Source: Taishania sp. (lineage in GTDB: Bacteria; Bacteroidota; Bacteroidia; Flavobacteriales_D; Crocinitomicaceae). From it: a stretch of 64,000 bases of DNA. The notes under the pieces were generated by a model that saw only the letters and a list, made by a program, of their open reading frames with translations, did no database searches and was not told the DNA's origin. Both the position numbers and the translations under genes were made by a program. The stretch lies in the NCBI GenBank assembly GCA_030150045.1, contig JASLGM010000033.1, forward strand, positions 62,001 through 126,000, read 5' to 3'. Shown one piece after another: positions 52,926-61,375 of the stretch (position 1 is its first letter; the number at the start of each line of letters is the position of its first letter).

Positions 52926-54101
52926 TTATTTTGATTTTGGATTTGCGAACAATTTCACTTCATCGCCATTGATTTTCGGTCCACAAAGGATCACTAATCG
53001 TTCTACGATATTTCTAAGTTCACGGATATTCCCCGTCCAATCCGTTTGTTTTAAAGCTTCTAGCGCATCAGGCGTATATTCTTTTCTTGCGATTCCGTGA
53101 TCATTACAAACCATTGTTAAAAAATGTTCCGCAAGCATAGGCACATCTTCTCTACGATCATTTAAAGAAGGTACATGAATTAATATGACTGCCAAACGGT
53201 GGTACAAATCTTCTCTGAATCGACCTTCCTCGATTTCCTTTCTAAGATCTTTATTTGTTGCTGCAACCACACGCGTATCAATCTTTATGTCTTTTTCACC
53301 GCCTACGCGTTGAATCACATTTTCTTGTAAAGCTCGGAGTACTTTCGCTTGAGCTGAAGCAGACATATCCCCGATTTCGTCTAAGAATAACGTTCCACCT
53401 GAGGCCATTTCAAACTTTCCTTTTTTCTGCTTAACAGCTGAAGTAAACGCCCCTTTTTCATGACCAAATAATTCACTTTCAATCAATTCCGTTGGTATCG
53501 CTGCACAATTCACTTCAATAAAAGCTTGTTCTTTTCTATTTGACAATTCATGTAACGACCTCGCAACCAACTCTTTTCCTGCTCCATTTGGTCCAGTAAT
53601 CAAAACCCTTGCATCAGAAGGAGCAACTTTATCGATCATTTCACGGATCTGTTCAATTCCTTCAGTATTCCCAATAATGGTTGTTCCCTTAATTTTTTGA
53701 ACAGTTTTCTTTAGTACTTTACGTTCTTCTACAAGAGCAACTTTATCTGTTGCATTTCTTAGCGTTACCAGTATTCTATTTAGATCTAAAGGCTTTTCAA
53801 TGAAATCAAAAGCTCCCTTTTTAATAGATTGCACAGCAGTATCGATATTTCCATGTCCGCTAATCATGACAACTGGACTTTCAATATTATTTTGTTGGAA
53901 GGCTTCTAATACTTCCATTCCATCCATCACAGGCATTTTGATGTCACAAAAGATAACATCATACGATTCTGCCATTGCTTTGTCTAATCCTTGCTTTCCG
54001 TCTTCAGCTTCTTCTACTTCGAAGCCTTCAAACTCCAAAATTTCTCTTAAAGCTCTTCGGATTGCACGCTCATCATCAATGATTAATATTTTACTCATCA
54101 A
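52926..54101 (-). CDS. NtrC-type sigma-54-dependent response regulator without Fis domain
   Basis: 391 residues. Receiver domain with D53 (FCDIKMP) and the K of FIEKP. The AAA+ domain has Walker A GPNGAGKE (170-177; consensus GESGTGKE is relaxed), GAFTSA (217-222; usual GAFTGA) and Walker B GGTLFLDEIG (235-244). The protein ends at KLFANPKSK, right after the AAA+ lid, with no Fis/HTH DNA-binding domain. It could act through a partner protein. The partner kinase is not encoded nearby. LptG-type and tgt genes lie upstream on the same strand. Confidence 0.85.
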   Translation of the reverse strand: MMSKILIIDDERAIRRALREILEFEGFEVEEAEDGKQGLDKAMAESYDVIFCDIKMPVMDGMEVLEAFQQNNIESPVVMISGHGNIDTAVQSIKKGAFDFIEKPLDLNRILVTLRNATDKVALVEERKVLKKTVQKIKGTTIIGNTEGIEQIREMIDKVAPSDARVLITGPNGAGKELVARSLHELSNRKEQAFIEVNCAAIPTELIESELFGHEKGAFTSAVKQKKGKFEMASGGTLFLDEIGDMSASAQAKVLRALQENVIQRVGGEKDIKIDTRVVAATNKDLRKEIEEGRFREDLYHRLAVILIHVPSLNDRREDVPMLAEHFLTMVCNDHGIARKEYTPDALEALKQTDWTGNIRELRNIVERLVILCGPKINGDEVKLFANPKSK

Positions 54102-54144
54102 AAAAATCTTTTTTATAAATATACTAGCTTTGTCTGTTCTTCAA

Positions 54145-55221
54145 TTACTTTGGTGCCATTTTATACATAACTACGGCAATGATCCCAAACACGAAATTGG
54201 GTACCCAAGCTGCGATGAAAGTTGGGAACCCAACATTTTCAGCTGCTACAGCCATGATTTTCATTGCAAATATATATACCAAAACAATCCCAAGTCCAAT
54301 GGCAATATTTAGTCCTATCCCCCCTCTTTTCTTTCTACTTGATACAGCAACTCCAATTACTGTAAGTATGTATGCTGCAAAAGGATTGGCAGTTCGTTGA
54401 TACATTTCTAATTCATACGTTGGGATTCGGGAAGAACCTTTTGCTTTCTCACGCTCAATGAACTTCTTTAAATCCCTAGTATTCATAGCAGAGGCGATCG
54501 ATTCCCTACTGGTCATTTCGGCTACTTGAAACTGAAAAGTAGTATCTTTTGATCTTCCTTCCACTAAACTGTCGTTTGGAAAACCAACCCATCGTTCATA
54601 GTAATCTGTTAAACGCCATTCAAAAGTTCCTGTTTTATTTTTTGCTGTTTTTGCGACGAGCAAATACGCAAGAGAATCTTTTTTATGAAAACGTTGAAAA
54701 ATAAACTGTTGAACCAAACTATCTTCTGCATCAAAAGAATTGAATTGAACAGTTTCGTTATTAGGGAAATCTGCAAAATAGTTGGAAACTATCATTGCAT
54801 TTCGATAGTATTTCTCTTCAAATTCCAAGCGTTTAAGATTGGAGCTTGGTAAAACCAAGTGGTTAATGATCAAACTTATCGTCACTAAAATTGTAGCCCC
54901 AACCATATAAGGTTGCATAAACCGTGTAAATGGTCTACCGCTGTTCCAAATAGGAATAATTTCTGTATCCTGCGCCATTTTTGCTGTAAACCAAATTACA
55001 GAAATAAAAATGATCATAAAGGAAAACATGTTCCCGTAGAGTAGCACAAAATTAAGATAATAAACAAAAATAATATCTTGAATAGGCGCCTTACGTTCAA
55101 TAAATTCAGAGAGTCGATCAGAAATATCAAACACCATTGCTAGGAGCATGATTACACCAAGCATGAAGAAGAAGGTCGTTAAAAACTTTCCAATGATATA
55201 TCGATCGAGAATTTTAAACAT
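54145..55221 (-). CDS. lptG: LptF/LptG-family permease
   Basis: 358 residues with the YjgP/YjgQ layout: N-terminal helices (ILDRYIIGKFLTTFFFMLGVIML; YYLNFVLLYGNMFSFMIIFISVI), a beta-rich periplasmic domain (residues about 140-260) and C-terminal helices (TANPFAAYILTVIGVAVSSR; GLNIAIGLGIVLVYIFAMKI). It would be half of the inner-membrane LPS extractor with its partner LptF. Which half is inferred from general likeness only. Its start codon overlaps the tgt stop (TAATG type), so the two are coupled. Confidence 0.8.
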   Translation of the reverse strand: MFKILDRYIIGKFLTTFFFMLGVIMLLAMVFDISDRLSEFIERKAPIQDIIFVYYLNFVLLYGNMFSFMIIFISVIWFTAKMAQDTEIIPIWNSGRPFTRFMQPYMVGATILVTISLIINHLVLPSSNLKRLEFEEKYYRNAMIVSNYFADFPNNETVQFNSFDAEDSLVQQFIFQRFHKKDSLAYLLVAKTAKNKTGTFEWRLTDYYERWVGFPNDSLVEGRSKDTTFQFQVAEMTSRESIASAMNTRDLKKFIEREKAKGSSRIPTYELEMYQRTANPFAAYILTVIGVAVSSRKKRGGIGLNIAIGLGIVLVYIFAMKIMAVAAENVGFPTFIAAWVPNFVFGIIAVVMYKMAPK

Positions 55222-56351
55222 TATATTCTTTCTTTCAATTTAGGTAAAACCTCATCTTTCCAAGTTGAGAAAGTACCTGCTAAGATATGCTTTCTTGCTG
55301 TTTTCACGACATCTAAGTAAAAAGCCAAATTATGAATGGATGTGATTTGCGCTCCAAGTAATTCATTCGATTTCACCAAGTGACGCACGTATGCCTTTGT
55401 GTACGTTTTGTCCACATAAGAAGTCCCTTTCTCATCCAAAACAGAATAGTCTTTTTCCCATTTTTGATTTTTTATATTGATGGTCCCATCCCAAGTAAAC
55501 AATAGTCCGTGACGCGCATTTCTAGTTGGCATAACGCAATCGAACATATCTACACCTAAAGCAATACATTCAATTAAGTTCCAAGGCGTCCCTACTCCCA
55601 TTAAATACCTTGGTTTATCTTTTGGTAAGATCGAACAAACTAAATCAGTCATTTCGTATAAATCATGCTCCGGTTCTCCAACAGAAAGTCCTCCAATGGC
55701 ATTTCCTACAGCATCATAAGAAGCAATCATTTCGGCAGATTCTGTTCTAAGATCTTTGTAAGTACTTCCTTGAACGATAGGAAACAAGGCTTGATTGTAG
55801 TCGTACTTTGGCTCTGTTTCGTTAAATCTGTCCATACATCTTTTTAGCCAACGGTGCGTCATGTGCATGGAATTCTTTGCATAACGATAATCACATGGAT
55901 AAGGTGTACATTCGTCAAAAGCCATAATAATATCCGCCCCAATGGTACGCTGAATATCCATTACTCCTTCTGGTGTGAAAAAATGGTAGGATCCGTTAAT
56001 ATGTGATTGAAAACGCACGCCCTCTTCTGTGATCTTTCTTGTTCCTGCTAAAGAATATACTTGATACCCTCCGGAATCAGTCAAAATCGGGCGTTCCCAT
56101 CCGTTGAATTTATGTAAACCACCAGCACCTTCGATGACATCTAACCCTGGACGCATAAACAAATGATAGGTATTCCCTAAAATAATTTGAGCTTGAATAT
56201 CATCTCTTATTTCATGTTGATGTACCCCTTTTACGGTTCCCGCAGTACCTACGGGCATAAAGATTGGTGTTTCGATCACTCCGTGATCCGTATGAAAGAC
56301 TCCTGCTCTTGCTTTTGTAGCTGAATCAGAATGAATTAAATCAAAGTGCAT
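55221..56351 (-). CDS. tgt: tRNA-guanine transglycosylase Tgt, zinc cysteines missing
   Basis: 376 residues. Catalytic motifs: ILTDSGGYQVYSLAGTRKITEEGV, GGLSVGEPEH, YLMGVGTPWNLIE and CVMPTRNARHG. It exchanges guanine at the wobble position for preQ1 (bacterial type) in tRNA with GUN anticodons. The usual zinc-binding C-x-C-x-x-C is replaced in SVLDEKGTSYVDKTYTKAYVRHL; the final histidine motif SIHNLAFYL remains. Otherwise the protein is full length. It is probably active; see the findings. Confidence 0.92.
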   Translation of the reverse strand: MHFDLIHSDSATKARAGVFHTDHGVIETPIFMPVGTAGTVKGVHQHEIRDDIQAQIILGNTYHLFMRPGLDVIEGAGGLHKFNGWERPILTDSGGYQVYSLAGTRKITEEGVRFQSHINGSYHFFTPEGVMDIQRTIGADIIMAFDECTPYPCDYRYAKNSMHMTHRWLKRCMDRFNETEPKYDYNQALFPIVQGSTYKDLRTESAEMIASYDAVGNAIGGLSVGEPEHDLYEMTDLVCSILPKDKPRYLMGVGTPWNLIECIALGVDMFDCVMPTRNARHGLLFTWDGTINIKNQKWEKDYSVLDEKGTSYVDKTYTKAYVRHLVKSNELLGAQITSIHNLAFYLDVVKTARKHILAGTFSTWKDEVLPKLKERI

Positions 56352-56662
56352 ATGATTGTTAAAATAGAAGATGTAAAGATAAAAGTTTTCAATGAGCTAA
56401 CTACTTTAATTCGCATAAAATAGCTACTGAATATGGATACTTATCAAGGTTTTTGTGTCTTTTTGTTCATTTTCTTAATTCGTTTTGATAAAAACCATGA
56501 AAAATCAATCCGTATTTCAAGCCGTTTCAATGACAAAAAAGATGCTATTTAGTTAGAATCACTTTTTAGAACAATTGTACGTTTTGTCCTATTTTGTATT
56601 TGGGTAATTTATAAAAAACAAACGTTGTATTCGAGAATAGGAAGAAGGTACAAAGTAATTTC

Positions 56663-56807
56663 CTGCCCTGGCGAAGGGTGATAGCTGGGCGAACTTGCGC
56701 CTCACTTGCCGCTTTTCAGCTGGCGACTTTAGAAGCAAGTTGAAAAGAGGATGCAAGGTAGGCAAGGCAAGTTTGCGCACTAAAACCTGTAGACGGATAA
56801 GGCAGCC
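56663..56807 (+). repeat. Dispersed structured repeat, family A, copy 8 (degenerate)
   Basis: CTGCCCTGGCGAAGGGTGATAGCTGGGC, a decayed core GCGACTTTAGAAGC, and ACTAAAACCTGTAGACGG with GGCAGCC. The ends are the best conserved part. Flanking bases 56352-56662 and 56808-57122 show no gene; a TATCTTTA element near the tgt start is a weak -7 candidate. Confidence 0.55.
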
Positions 56808-57122
56808 AAATATCTAATAAAACAAGATAAATCTAGCGCTAAAACTTTCCCTTATTTAAAATAACAATCATACCAAAATTTCTAATTTTCCACTAAAGTG
56901 ATAAGGTTTGTAAATTAGGCGGAAAACGAAAGAAAAAACACTTGAAAATTTCACACTTCAAAAACACATTCAAACCCTTATAAACAAAGGTGTTAACAAC
57001 CTTTAAAAACTATGCAAACCTAAGGTATTTATTTTTTAAAAAAACACCGTATTTTTCTGCATTTTAAAGCCTTATATCCGATGATTTTTACGTATTTTTA
57101 TACAAATTATCATAAAAAAAAT

Positions 57123-58082
57123 ATGTATAAAAAAAGACTATTGAATGTAGTATGTGCCGGAGCAATATTACTAACAACTCAAGTTGCAAATGCGCAATTT
57201 AAATTCTCAAAAATCAATGTTGCAGATGGAGCAAAAACAGCTCTTAAATCTGGTGACAAAGTTGACATGAAAATCAGTGCTGATGGAAAAGTTGAACAAA
57301 ACTTTGTTATTGATTTAGACATTGCAGCATTTAGAAAAGCTTACAAATATGATGTTGTTTATTTCGCTTATTTAAAAAACAATTACATTACTTACAATTA
57401 CATTCATGAATTTGAGTCTGTTTTGAACCAAAAGAAATATGGTGACAAAGGGATTATTCCTGTTTATGCGTACGACAATAAGAAATTTAAAGAAACTGAT
57501 TTCCGTGTTTTAGCGCAAGATATTATTGATTATGAAGGTTCAAAACCTGTTACGCGTCAAGTTGCAGTTTACGGATGTTATGTAATTGGTGAAGAAGGGT
57601 ACTTTGATAACAATGACAAATTCCAATTTAGAAACAAATATTCTGAAAGAGAATTACTTGGGTATATTGACCTTAACACCATTTACAACCCTACTCAAAT
57701 CAAGGAGTACAATGTAAAGGCAAGAGAGGCAAATTTTGCTAGTGCTCAAGGTAGCATTAACAACATGAACTACCGTTTTAAAAGAGATATCATGGCGAGA
57801 ATCAACGAAACAGTAGCTCCTGTTGTTGCAACTCCAATCTATGTTGCTTTAGGAAATGGGTTCCAAGATGTTTGGGATGCTAAATTAAAAGATGCTCAAA
57901 AATACAACTCATTGGAACAAGCAGACGCATTTATTGCTGCAGTTCAAGAGTTAGACGAAATGTTTTCTATCATGTACAATGCAGTTTCAAAAGATAAAAG
58001 CTATTTGAAAGTGATGAACAAAGACATCAAAACGAAAGGATCTGTTCAAGAAAAATGGGATTACATCAAATCTTTGAAGTAA
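57123..58082 (+). CDS. Exported protein of unknown function
   Basis: 319 residues from the ATG at 57123. The signal peptide MYKKRLLNVVCAGAILLTT ends at about AQVANAQ (residues 19-25). The mature part starts KFSKINVADGAKTALKSGD and consists of mixed alpha/beta text with several tyrosine-rich strands (FAYLKNNYITYNYIHEF). The C-terminal part is helical. No domain is recognised and no motif for an enzyme is seen. It is a single-gene unit with a strong terminator. Confidence 0.7.
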   Translation: MYKKRLLNVVCAGAILLTTQVANAQFKFSKINVADGAKTALKSGDKVDMKISADGKVEQNFVIDLDIAAFRKAYKYDVVYFAYLKNNYITYNYIHEFESVLNQKKYGDKGIIPVYAYDNKKFKETDFRVLAQDIIDYEGSKPVTRQVAVYGCYVIGEEGYFDNNDKFQFRNKYSERELLGYIDLNTIYNPTQIKEYNVKAREANFASAQGSINNMNYRFKRDIMARINETVAPVVATPIYVALGNGFQDVWDAKLKDAQKYNSLEQADAFIAAVQELDEMFSIMYNAVSKDKSYLKVMNKDIKTKGSVQEKWDYIKSLK

Positions 58083-58121
58083 TAGTTCACAACTGAAATT
58101 TATTTTTCGCCTTTAGAAATC

Positions 58122-58154
58122 CCAGTTTGTCAATTGCAAACTGGTTTTTTTTTA
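58122..58154 (+). terminator. Rho-independent terminator after the 57123 gene
   Basis: CCAGTTTG, TCAATTG, CAAACTGG followed by nine T. It starts 39 bases after the stop codon. Confidence 0.85.
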
Positions 58155-58464
58155 TCTTACCTTTTCCACTTCTTTACGATTATCTTTTTGACCACACGAA
58201 AAATAATGCTTGAATCATTCAACTTGTATTTCTTTTCCTATTCGATCTTTTGTGTATGGAAACCGTAAATAGCAAAATCCTTTTCTGTATATCCCATCAT
58301 CACAGGTCACTTTTATCACCAAAAGAAAAGGGAATACCTCCCAATTAATCCTTGCTATTCATTTCTTTCGAGTTTCTAATTTCACCTTTCAACATTACTC
58401 CCTTAATCCTCTTAAGTTAAAGTTAATTTGAGGGACGAACCGGAAGTTCTACTCCAAAAAAAGG
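58155..58464. other. Intergenic stretch without recognised gene
   Basis: AT-rich sequence between two terminators; no open frame or repeat is convincing. Confidence 0.4.
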
Positions 58465-58497
58465 CAAAAAAATAAGGCAATCCTTAAGAGACTGCCT
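58465..58497 (-). terminator. Terminator of the propeller-like T9SS gene
   Basis: On the minus strand TAAGGCA and TGCCTTA arms around an 13-base loop, followed by TTTTTTTG. Confidence 0.75.
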
Positions 58498-58519
58498 TAC
58501 CTTTAACTATAATTATTAC

Positions 58520-60931
58520 CTACTTTGTAAGAACAATACGCACAATAGATAAATTCATTTTCACCAAATAAACGCCATTAGGTTGATCGCTTAAATCTAC
58601 ACTCACCTCTTTATCCTGCATAGGAGCTTCATAAATCAACTGTCCAATTGGCGAGTAAATTTCAATCATCATCCCTTCGACTTTTTCATCGGAAGAAATC
58701 ATGAACACCCCTTTACTTGGATTTGGGTAAATATTCAAACTTCCTTTTTCTAAAGTGGAAACATTAACGGTATGGACAGTCACACATTCTGAAACAACAG
58801 TACATCCATTCCCTGTAATCTTAACTGCATAACTCCCGTTCAATGCGGGTATAAATGTTTGAGCTGTTGCGCCTGAAATCGGAGTACTTCCATTTCCACA
58901 ATCCACCCATTGATAGATCGCATTGTTTTGATTCGCTGTAAGTGTAGTTCCCGTAACTTGAACCGTATTATCCAATTCCACAATTGTTAAATTCAAAGTA
59001 ACCGTGGAATCACACCCCTTTACATTCGGAAGTACATGAGTATATACTCCTGAAGTGGAATACGTTTGGCCATTCAAAGACCAACGGTAAGCGCCACAAT
59101 TGGATACAGAAACAGCAGCTTGCGTAGCTTCATTAATGGTTAAATTCAAGGTTACCGTGGAATCACACCCCTTTGCATTCGGAAGTACATGAGTATATAC
59201 TCCTGAAGTAGAATACGTTTGACCATTCAAAGACCAACGGTAAGCGCCACAATTGCTTACAGAAACAGCAGCTTGCGTAGCTTCATTAATGGTTAAATTC
59301 AAGGTGATTAAACTATCACAACCACTTCCTGCCGCACCAACTAATCGATGGGTGGCCGTTGTAGTCGAGGCAAAATACGTAACACCGTCAATCCAAGTAT
59401 AACTATCACATGCTGATTTTACATCCGTACGCCCAACCTCACAAGTTGAAAAAGAATACTTTCCAACGTAAGCATCCATTACTCCAATAGATGTTCCAAT
59501 AGAAGTTCTCATCGAAGTACCTGCTCCTGGATCAAAATCTACCGTTCCGAAAAAACGTCCAGCGGCATACACTTTTTCTGCAGTATCAACAGCAATGGCC
59601 GAAGCATATTCCACATTTACACCTCCAAAGCTCCCAGCCCCCTGAAAATTACCATTTCTATCCAACTTTGCAATAAAAGCGTCAAAACTACCCACTGCTG
59701 GAATATTATAAACGCCAACTCCAGGATCGAAATCCATTATTGCCTGAAAATGTCCCGTTAAAAAGATATTTCCTGTCGGTGACAACGTCATTCCATAACA
59801 AAATGAGCGTCCCGTTCCACCAAGTTGCTTATTCCAAAGAAAATTACCTTGTGCATCCCATTTAGCAACAAAAACATCATGTGAATTCACTCCTGCAAAA
59901 ACGGTTAGATAAGCGGACGGATTATTCGCATCTAACGCCAAAGTTTTTGTAAAATACCCAGAAAGGATAACTCCTCCCACTCCATCAACTTCTACATTAT
60001 ATGGAATAGCCATTCCACTTACTAGAGGATCATCCGCTAATTTTTTGACCCATTGAAAATCACCATTCGAATTCAATTTTAATAGATAACCAATTGCCCC
60101 TGTAGAACTTAATTCATAAACACCCGCACCTGAATCAAAATCTACCGTTCTACTAAAATGTCCAACAACATAAACATCTCCATTACTATCAACCGCAACA
60201 TCTTCATTGAACTCTGAGCCTTCACCTCCAAAAGATTTCGCCCAAATAAAATTACCTGAAGGATCATATTTAGCAACGAACATATCAGCTCCGTGATTTG
60301 GCGTCAATGCGTAAACTCCTGCTCCGGTATCAAAATCAGTTGTTCCTTCATATTCCCCAGCGATGTAAATATTATTGTGATTATCCACTCTAATGCGATT
60401 GATCATTTTATTATAAATCATCGAGACATCAATACTTTCAATTTTCTTCACCCATTGAAATTCTCCGTCATTATTTAACTTCATAAAAAAGGATTCCACC
60501 CCTTTTGTAGGCGCTAACTCATAAACACCAGGTCCTGGATCAAAATCCGCTCTCCCATTAAAAATCCCTGCTAAATAAAGATTACCATCTCCATCAATCG
60601 CTATGGAATTCCCTTTCACTGTTTTAAAATCAATTCCAGCAATGCGCTTCACCCAAACAAGTGAGCCATTTGCAGTTGTTTTAGTTAAAAAAAGCTCTAC
60701 AGAATAATCTTCATTTATCGGTGGAATAGAATGAGTTCCTGTTCCTGTCTCAAAATCCACATTACCTTGGTAAAAACCAAGCGTAAACACATTACCTGCC
60801 GCATCAACAACAACTCCCATAGGAAATTGCTCTTTAACACCACCATACGTTTTGGCCCAATCCATCGTAAACCCTTGCCCAAACAAAGATGATCCTGAAA
60901 GAAGTAAGAAGAAAAGAAGTACGTTTTTCAT
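58520..60931 (-). CDS. Large secreted protein: beta-propeller-like repeats, tandem 51-residue repeats, T9SS C-terminal domain
   Basis: 803 residues from the ATG at 60931. Signal peptide MKNVLLFFLLLSGSSLFGQ. Residues about 20-480 hold seven to eight repeats of a SBBP/beta-propeller type, each with D(F/L)DPGAGVYEL-like text and FVAKYD..GNF.WAK. Two 51-residue tandem units follow (SVSNCGAYRWSLNGQTYSTSG). The last ~80 residues are a T9SS type-A domain: LNIYPNPSKGVFMI, IEIYSPIGQLIYE and LSDQPNGVYLVK. It should be secreted through the T9SS outer-membrane pore. Its -7 element lies 25-32 bases upstream. Confidence 0.85.
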   Translation of the reverse strand: MKNVLLFFLLLSGSSLFGQGFTMDWAKTYGGVKEQFPMGVVVDAAGNVFTLGFYQGNVDFETGTGTHSIPPINEDYSVELFLTKTTANGSLVWVKRIAGIDFKTVKGNSIAIDGDGNLYLAGIFNGRADFDPGPGVYELAPTKGVESFFMKLNNDGEFQWVKKIESIDVSMIYNKMINRIRVDNHNNIYIAGEYEGTTDFDTGAGVYALTPNHGADMFVAKYDPSGNFIWAKSFGGEGSEFNEDVAVDSNGDVYVVGHFSRTVDFDSGAGVYELSSTGAIGYLLKLNSNGDFQWVKKLADDPLVSGMAIPYNVEVDGVGGVILSGYFTKTLALDANNPSAYLTVFAGVNSHDVFVAKWDAQGNFLWNKQLGGTGRSFCYGMTLSPTGNIFLTGHFQAIMDFDPGVGVYNIPAVGSFDAFIAKLDRNGNFQGAGSFGGVNVEYASAIAVDTAEKVYAAGRFFGTVDFDPGAGTSMRTSIGTSIGVMDAYVGKYSFSTCEVGRTDVKSACDSYTWIDGVTYFASTTTATHRLVGAAGSGCDSLITLNLTINEATQAAVSVSNCGAYRWSLNGQTYSTSGVYTHVLPNAKGCDSTVTLNLTINEATQAAVSVSNCGAYRWSLNGQTYSTSGVYTHVLPNVKGCDSTVTLNLTIVELDNTVQVTGTTLTANQNNAIYQWVDCGNGSTPISGATAQTFIPALNGSYAVKITGNGCTVVSECVTVHTVNVSTLEKGSLNIYPNPSKGVFMISSDEKVEGMMIEIYSPIGQLIYEAPMQDKEVSVDLSDQPNGVYLVKMNLSIVRIVLTK
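58987..59292. repeat. Two 153-base tandem coding repeats
   Basis: Two near-identical 153-base units (58987-59139 and 59140-59292) inside the T9SS cargo gene; only a few base differences, for example A/V in PN(A/V)KGC. A third, diverged copy begins at 59293. The frame is preserved, 51 residues per unit. Confidence 0.85.
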
Positions 60932-60955
60932 AAGTAGAATTTCTATTTTTCGCGA

Positions 60956-60963
60956 CAAAAATA
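60956..60963 (-). promoter_or_regulatory. -7 element for the T9SS cargo gene
   Basis: On the minus strand TATTTTTG, 24 bases upstream of the ATG at 60931; matches TAnnTTTG. Confidence 0.5.
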
Positions 60964-61091
60964 TTCCTTTTGTACAATAAAAACCTCAGAAAAGCGGAAT
61001 ACCCACCGTTTATTTGGTATTTGCGCGCAGTCGTTTGGTATTTGACTCCCCTCCAAATTAACTACCATAAAAAAGAAAAGAAATCTTCTTT

Positions 61092-61198
61092 GGGCGTTCC
61101 CTCCCCGTCCCAAGTTCTTTGGGTCGGGGACGTCGGGCTATCCACTCCAAGTTTGCAAACCAACGTTAGCAAAGCTTTCCATTCGTATCCCTAACGCG
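61092..61198 (+). repeat. Dispersed structured repeat, family B, copy 4
   Basis: GGGCGTTCCCTCCCCGTCCC, hairpin partner GGGTCGGGGAC, GTCGGGCTATCCACTCC, a second hairpin AAGTTTGC...GCAAAGCTT and CGTATCCCTAACGC. The second hairpin is wholly different from the other copies yet still pairs. Confidence 0.7.
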
Positions 61199-61375
61199 AA
61201 GATCTTAGTACTCCCTATTATTCCTTTTTCAAGAAACAAACATAAACTTCAATGACAAAAGTTCAATGAAAAAACTTCGTGTTAAATACATATATTAGTG
61301 TTTTTAAGTAGCTCTATTTCGTTAAAATCAAAATATCAAACTTTTTTCAAAACACCCTAAATTATTGAACATCTG

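Noticed and set aside
53800..54312. Rightward 170-codon frame across the NtrC/LptG junction
   Set aside because: Overlaps two well-supported genes on the other strand and lacks protein-like features.
56589..56780. Leftward 63-codon frame
   Set aside because: Comes from degenerate family A copy 8.
60970..61194. Rightward 74-codon frame
   Set aside because: Overlaps family B copy 4; no coding signature.
851..61198. CRISPR arrays or insertion sequences as the source of the repeats
   Set aside because: The repeats are not regularly spaced, have no unique spacers, and no transposase or cas gene lies nearby.
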